Positions 60,611 to 64,000 of a DNA stretch of 64,000 nucleotides are shown here, one piece after another. The notes under the pieces were generated by a model, which saw only the letters and a list, made by a program, of their open reading frames with translations, did no database searches and was not told the DNA's origin. Made by a program: the position numbers and the translations under genes. Every line of letters begins with the position of its first letter. The first letter of the stretch is position 1. The DNA comes from Deinococcus sp. KSM4-11. GTDB taxonomy: Bacteria; Deinococcota; Deinococci; Deinococcales; Deinococcaceae. Where the stretch lies: positions 557,072-621,071 of the forward strand of contig NZ_SSNX01000002.1 of the NCBI RefSeq assembly GCF_004801415.1, in the 5' to 3' direction.

Positions 60611-61498
60611 TCAGCCTTTGAGGCCGCTGGTGATGGCGGCGTCCGTGAGGTAGCGCTGAACGAAGAGGTACGCGATGACGGTCGGCAGGGTGGACAGGGT
60701 GGCCCCAGCCATCAGCACCGGGATATTCACGGAGTACTGGTTTTGCAGGCTCAGCAGGCCCACCGGCAGCAGCATCTTCTCGCTGCTCTGCAGGACGATC
60801 AGCGGCCAGATGAAGGACTGCCAGTTGCCCAGGAACGAGAACAGCCACGCGGCGGCAATCGCGCCCTTTGCGGCGGGCAGCGCCACGTGTCGCAGGGCCG
60901 TGAACCACGAGCCGCCGTCGATCAGCACACTTTCCTCCAGCGACCTCGGCAGCGAGCGGAAGAACTGGAACAGCAGGAAGACGGTGAACCCGCTGGCGAT
61001 CGAGGGCACGATCAGCGCGGTGAATGAGTCGTACCAGCCGAGCGCACGGATCAGCAGGAACACTGGGATGATCGTCACCTGCCACGGGATCATCAGCGAG
61101 AGCAGGTGGGAACCGAACCACAGCCCCCGCCCCGGAAAACGCAGCCGCGCGAAGGCGTAGGCGGCGGGCGCGGCCGAGACGATGTTCAGCGTGGCGATCA
61201 CGACGCTCGTCCAGAAGGAATTGAAGAACATCCGCGCGAAGGGCAGCGTGTGGAACAGCTGCGTGAAATTGGCGACGCTCCACTTCGCGGGAAGCCACAC
61301 GGGCGGCCAGGTGTACGCCTCGGCGGGCGTCTTGAAGGACGTCAGGATCATCCACGCGAAGGGCAGCAGGATCGCCAGCGCGCCCAGCGTCAGGAAGGCG
61401 ACCAGGGCTGCCTGCGACCCCTGCGTGCGGGCGCGGATGGTCGCGTCGCGCCGGTCTGCCGCTCCTGCCGCGCTGCGTACCACTTCAGACCTGGTCAT
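60611..61498 (-). CDS. CUT1 sugar ABC permease, MalG type
   Basis: A 295-residue permease with six predicted membrane segments and the EAA loop LEESVLIDGGSWFTALRHVALP. The opening TLGALAILLPFAWMILTSFKTPAEAY is standard for MalG-like subunits. It overlaps the other permease gene by 14 bp. Confidence 0.92.
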   Translation of the reverse strand: MTRSEVVRSAAGAADRRDATIRARTQGSQAALVAFLTLGALAILLPFAWMILTSFKTPAEAYTWPPVWLPAKWSVANFTQLFHTLPFARMFFNSFWTSVVIATLNIVSAAPAAYAFARLRFPGRGLWFGSHLLSLMIPWQVTIIPVFLLIRALGWYDSFTALIVPSIASGFTVFLLFQFFRSLPRSLEESVLIDGGSWFTALRHVALPAAKGAIAAAWLFSFLGNWQSFIWPLIVLQSSEKMLLPVGLLSLQNQYSVNIPVLMAGATLSTLPTVIAYLFVQRYLTDAAITSGLKG

Positions 61499-62420
61499 AG
61501 TTCACCCAGCGGTTCTGCGTGCGCCACTGCACGACCATCAGGGCGATCAGGATCACCGACAGCAGCCAGGCCAGCGCGGACGCGTAGCCCATCTTGAAGA
61601 ACGTGAACGCCGTCTTGTAGATATACAGCGCGACCGTGGTGCTGCTGTCGCCCGGCCCGCCGTTCGACAGCACCAGCACCGCCTCGAACACCTGCAAGGC
61701 CCCGATCAGGCTCAGCACCAGCACCAGGAATACCGTGGGGCTGACCATCGGCAGCGTGATGAACCGGAAGGCCTCCCAGGGACGTGCGCCGTCGAGCTGC
61801 GCGGCCTCGTAGAGGTCTTTGGGCACGCTGGCCAGGGAGGCCAGGAACAGGATGATGCCCTGCCCGGAACCCTGCCACACGCTGAACACCGCCACCGCTG
61901 GCAGCACCCACTGGGGCGACCCCAACCAGTTCGGTCCATGCACACCCAGCCACCCCAGGATCAGGTTCACCACGCCCTGCGGCGCGAGCAGCACCTGCCA
62001 CAGCAGCGCCACGGCCACGCCGATCGTGACCATCGGCAGGTAGTACACCGTGCGGAACACCGCCCTCAGCCACCCGGCCCGCAGGTTGTTGATCCACACG
62101 GCCAGCGTCATCGAGATGGCCACGCCAGTCGGTACGGCCAGCAGCACGTAAATCAGGGTGTGCGACAGGGCGGATGTGGCCCGCGAATCCTGCAGCGCGG
62201 TGGCGTAGTTCTGCAGGCCGACAAAGTTCGGTCGGCTCAGGCCGCCCCAGTCCGTCAGCGAGATCCCCAGCGACGCCACGATCGGCAGCACCGCGAACAC
62301 CACGATCCCCAGCGTGCTCGGCAGGATCAGCAGCAGCGCCAGCAGCGTTTCCTGGCGGCGCATCGGCGAGACGCGGGCCCATTTCAGCGCAGGGGTCAGG
62401 ATGGGGGGAGAAGCTTGCAT
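61485..62420 (-). CDS. CUT1 sugar ABC permease, MalF type
   Basis: A 311-residue permease: LLILPSTLGIVVFAVLPIVASLGISLTDW at the first helix, RTVYYLPMVTIGVAVALLW in the middle and the EAA loop YEAAQLDGARPWEAFRFITLPM. It follows the secreted hydrolase by 40 bp and is translated together with the MalG-type subunit. Confidence 0.92.
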   Translation of the reverse strand: MQASPPILTPALKWARVSPMRRQETLLALLLILPSTLGIVVFAVLPIVASLGISLTDWGGLSRPNFVGLQNYATALQDSRATSALSHTLIYVLLAVPTGVAISMTLAVWINNLRAGWLRAVFRTVYYLPMVTIGVAVALLWQVLLAPQGVVNLILGWLGVHGPNWLGSPQWVLPAVAVFSVWQGSGQGIILFLASLASVPKDLYEAAQLDGARPWEAFRFITLPMVSPTVFLVLVLSLIGALQVFEAVLVLSNGGPGDSSTTVALYIYKTAFTFFKMGYASALAWLLSVILIALMVVQWRTQNRWVNYDQV

Positions 62421-62460
62421 GTCACCTCCTTCGGACTCAGGTGGAAGCCGGGGTCGCGCG

Positions 62461-63933
62461 TTACGGGTTGACCTCGAGGAGCTCGTCGAGGTTGATGGTG
62501 GAGACGAAGGGAATGAAGTGGTACGACCGGGCGCGCTGGTAATCGCGGGTGATCACGTCCGGCTGGGTGGTCTGCGCGTAGTCGAGGGCCAGCACGACCA
62601 GTCCGCGCTTGCTGAGCTTGTCCACGAAGCTGGGATCCCCGTCCACATTGCCGTAGGTTTTCTTGCCGAAGTCGTAGGCGCTGGAGAAATTCTCGAACAT
62701 CACGGCGTCGATGCTGGGCGCGGTGGCGTTCAGCAGGGCGAAGCCCCGGTTCTGCACCAGCACGGCGTCCGGGTACGTGGCGCGCAGATTCTCCACGATC
62801 TTCACCAGGCCCGGTCCGCTCTGCGGGTACAGGTCGGCCGTGTCGAGCGTGTCGAGGAACACCCCGTCGAAGCCGCGTTTCATCAGTGCGGCGGCCTGTT
62901 CGGCGACGATCGCCTGCCATCCGGGCTGCGCCGCGTCGATGAACTTCGAGCCCCAGTTCTTGTTCTCGCCAAGGATCCACTCGGGCTTCACGCGGCTGGC
63001 GTAGGGACTGTTCTTGTCGAGTTCGCCAATGGTCAGGTACGAGACGACGCGCGTGCCGTTGTCGTGCAGCGCCCGGATCTGCGCGTCGGTCACGGTATAC
63101 GGCTGCACGATCGCGAGGTCGTAGTTCTTCAGGTTCTCGACGTCGGCGGCCTTCTTGCCGTAGTACACGGAGTACGATCCGATGTCCGACACGCGGCTGG
63201 TCAGGGGCGCTCCGGCGGGCGACTTCCCGAGCGCCGTGCTGATCGTCTGCGCGAGCGGAGCGGCGTCGCCTGCCTGCTCGACGAAGGCCACGTAGCCGTA
63301 GTTGTTCGGCGAGTTGAAGTCCCCGCCGATCGGCCACAGGGGGAACTCGGCGGCCTTCTGGTGTTCGCGCCCGACTTTCAGCGCCCAGACGTCGCCGGCC
63401 TTCGCGCCAGGGAGGGTGGCGCTGTTCAGAGGAAAGGCGAGTTCCAGCACCCAGCGGCCCTCCTCGATGCGTCCGGCACTCTTGTACTCGGTGGTGGCGG
63501 TGTACGCCTTGAAGCGGGTGCCGGCGGGGTTGATGGCAAAGTGCAGATCGGCGGGCGCCTTGGCGTACGGATTCGTCCGCATGAACAGCTCCAGCACGTC
63601 GTCGTTCCACCACTCGCCCGCATCCTGCCCGAGCTTGGCGAGCACGGTGTCTTTGGGCTGATCGAACACGCCCAGCACGTACAGGTTCTGGTCATCCCAG
63701 GCCACCGAGTAATACCCGCTGTTCTTCACCGGCACGCTTGGCACCCCGTTACTCTGGATGACCCGGTACAGCGGGAGTCCGTCCCACTGCTTCAGGTCGC
63801 CGCCGATCGTGATGGTCTTGTGGACGGCCTGCGCGACGCTGGTGGCGGGCACGGAATCCGGGGAGGTCGTCTGGGCCGACGCCAGCGAGGCTGTCAGGAC
63901 GCTGAGGGTGAACAGGGACACTTGACGCTTCAT
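62461..63933 (-). CDS. Exported glycosidase with CBM9-like and PelA-hydrolase-like (GH166/GH114 superfamily) domains
   Basis: A 490-residue exported protein: signal peptide ending LASAQ, then a CBM9/DOMON-like beta domain at about residues 40-200 (ITIGGDLKQWDGLPLYRV, VAWDDQNLYVLGVFD, NDDVLELFM), then a TIM barrel. The barrel shares the ordered motifs SVYYG, YLTIGE, GVFLDTLDTAD, QNRGFALL, FENFSS and LALDYA with the protein at 35621 and with the PelA hydrolase domain. The start ATG at 63933 has GGGAGG before it. It would cut a galactosamine-rich polymer outside the cell and release oligomers for the CUT1 importer encoded next. Confidence 0.82.
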   Translation of the reverse strand: MKRQVSLFTLSVLTASLASAQTTSPDSVPATSVAQAVHKTITIGGDLKQWDGLPLYRVIQSNGVPSVPVKNSGYYSVAWDDQNLYVLGVFDQPKDTVLAKLGQDAGEWWNDDVLELFMRTNPYAKAPADLHFAINPAGTRFKAYTATTEYKSAGRIEEGRWVLELAFPLNSATLPGAKAGDVWALKVGREHQKAAEFPLWPIGGDFNSPNNYGYVAFVEQAGDAAPLAQTISTALGKSPAGAPLTSRVSDIGSYSVYYGKKAADVENLKNYDLAIVQPYTVTDAQIRALHDNGTRVVSYLTIGELDKNSPYASRVKPEWILGENKNWGSKFIDAAQPGWQAIVAEQAAALMKRGFDGVFLDTLDTADLYPQSGPGLVKIVENLRATYPDAVLVQNRGFALLNATAPSIDAVMFENFSSAYDFGKKTYGNVDGDPSFVDKLSKRGLVVLALDYAQTTQPDVITRDYQRARSYHFIPFVSTINLDELLEVNP

Positions 63934-64000
63934 GAAATCCTCCCGAGTGGCACGATGGTCGCGGCCACGTTGAGCTCGGCGAGCCGCGTGCGCCACGCGG
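63930..64000 (-). CDS. C-terminal end of an upstream gene (cut by window edge)
   Basis: The last 22 codons of a frame (AWRTRLAELNVAATIVPLG and on) end in TGA at 63930-63932, overlapping the ATG of the exported glycosidase as ATGA, the same coupling used throughout the operon. The codons are GC-ending. Too little is visible to name the product; the operon therefore continues beyond the right edge. Confidence 0.5.
   Translation of the reverse strand, partial: AWRTRLAELNVAATIVPLGRIS

Noticed and set aside
1..64000. Mobile elements, phage genes, tRNA/rRNA genes or CRISPR arrays
   Set aside because: No transposase, integrase, tRNA-like cloverleaf, rRNA segment or regularly spaced repeat was recognised while reading both strands.

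Overview
The window reads as chromosomal DNA of a Deinococcus species. This is inferred from the strong GC richness with GC-ending codons, from many GTG and TTG starts, from AGGAGG-type ribosome binding sites, from long runs of genes coupled by 4-bp ATGA/GTGA/TTGA overlaps, and from a gene content of sugar and peptide ABC importers, glycoside hydrolases and short-chain dehydrogenases. No rRNA, tRNA, CRISPR array, insertion sequence or phage gene was seen.

Left part (1-16.9 kb): plant-polysaccharide side-chain catabolism. A CUT2-type sugar importer (ATPase cut by the window edge, binding protein) is divergent from a FadR-type GntR regulator and an L-fucose-isomerase-like gene. Between them a perfect 17-bp inverted repeat occurs twice, each copy carrying the -35 box of one of the two divergent promoters. 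Next, a minus-strand operon (14934 down to 4374) encodes an LplB/YtcP/LplA-type oligosaccharide importer, a GH95 alpha-L-fucosidase, a GH42 beta-galactosidase and a GH31 YicI-type alpha-xylosidase. That is the enzyme set needed to strip the Fuc-Gal-Xyl branch of fucosylated xyloglucan from its outer end. A divergent LacI regulator, a palindromic operator and an SDR complete the unit.

16.9-24.6 kb is mixed: an EamA transporter, three aldo/keto reductases, a carboxymuconolactone-decarboxylase-like gene broken by an in-frame TAG, an AraC regulator, an orphan protein and a GH84 beta-N-acetylglucosaminidase.

24.6-37.2 kb: a membrane GGDEF-EAL protein lies divergent from a probable exopolysaccharide operon. 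The operon holds a PelF-like glycosyltransferase, an unrecognised multi-pass membrane protein, three nucleotide-sugar genes (LegB-like dehydratase, nucleotidyltransferase, NAD-dependent epimerase/reductase), a lipoprotein resembling CE18/Agd3 polysaccharide deacetylases, a PelA-hydrolase-like (GH166-type) protein and a GH114 lipoprotein. It resembles a dispersed, split version of a Pel (galactosamine-rich exopolysaccharide) locus.

37.3-53.8 kb: a zinc alcohol dehydrogenase, an isoaspartyl peptidase and an SDR are followed by a 13-gene minus-strand operon. It encodes a dipeptide/oligopeptide ABC importer (dppA-B-C-D-F), a GntR regulator, a creatininase-family amidohydrolase, a ketopantoate-reductase-like enzyme, two SDRs, an M20 peptidase, an RraA-like protein and an M32 carboxypeptidase. 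A GTTATGG-N4-CCATAAC palindrome sits before dppA.

54.0-64.0 kb: a second polysaccharide operon, here catabolic. It runs from a secreted CBM9-GH166-like hydrolase through a CUT1 importer, a BadF-type amino-sugar kinase (frameshifted in this sequence), an AgaS-like SIS deaminase, a tagatose-bisphosphate-type class II aldolase and a PfkB sugar-phosphate kinase, to a Gfo/Idh oxidoreductase. Together they could take galactosamine oligomers to triose phosphates. A second, tiny gene resembles only the N-terminus of the operon's own binding protein. The main hypothesis of the window is that this organism both makes (27.7-37.2 kb) and consumes (54-64 kb) a Pel/galactosaminan-like polymer.
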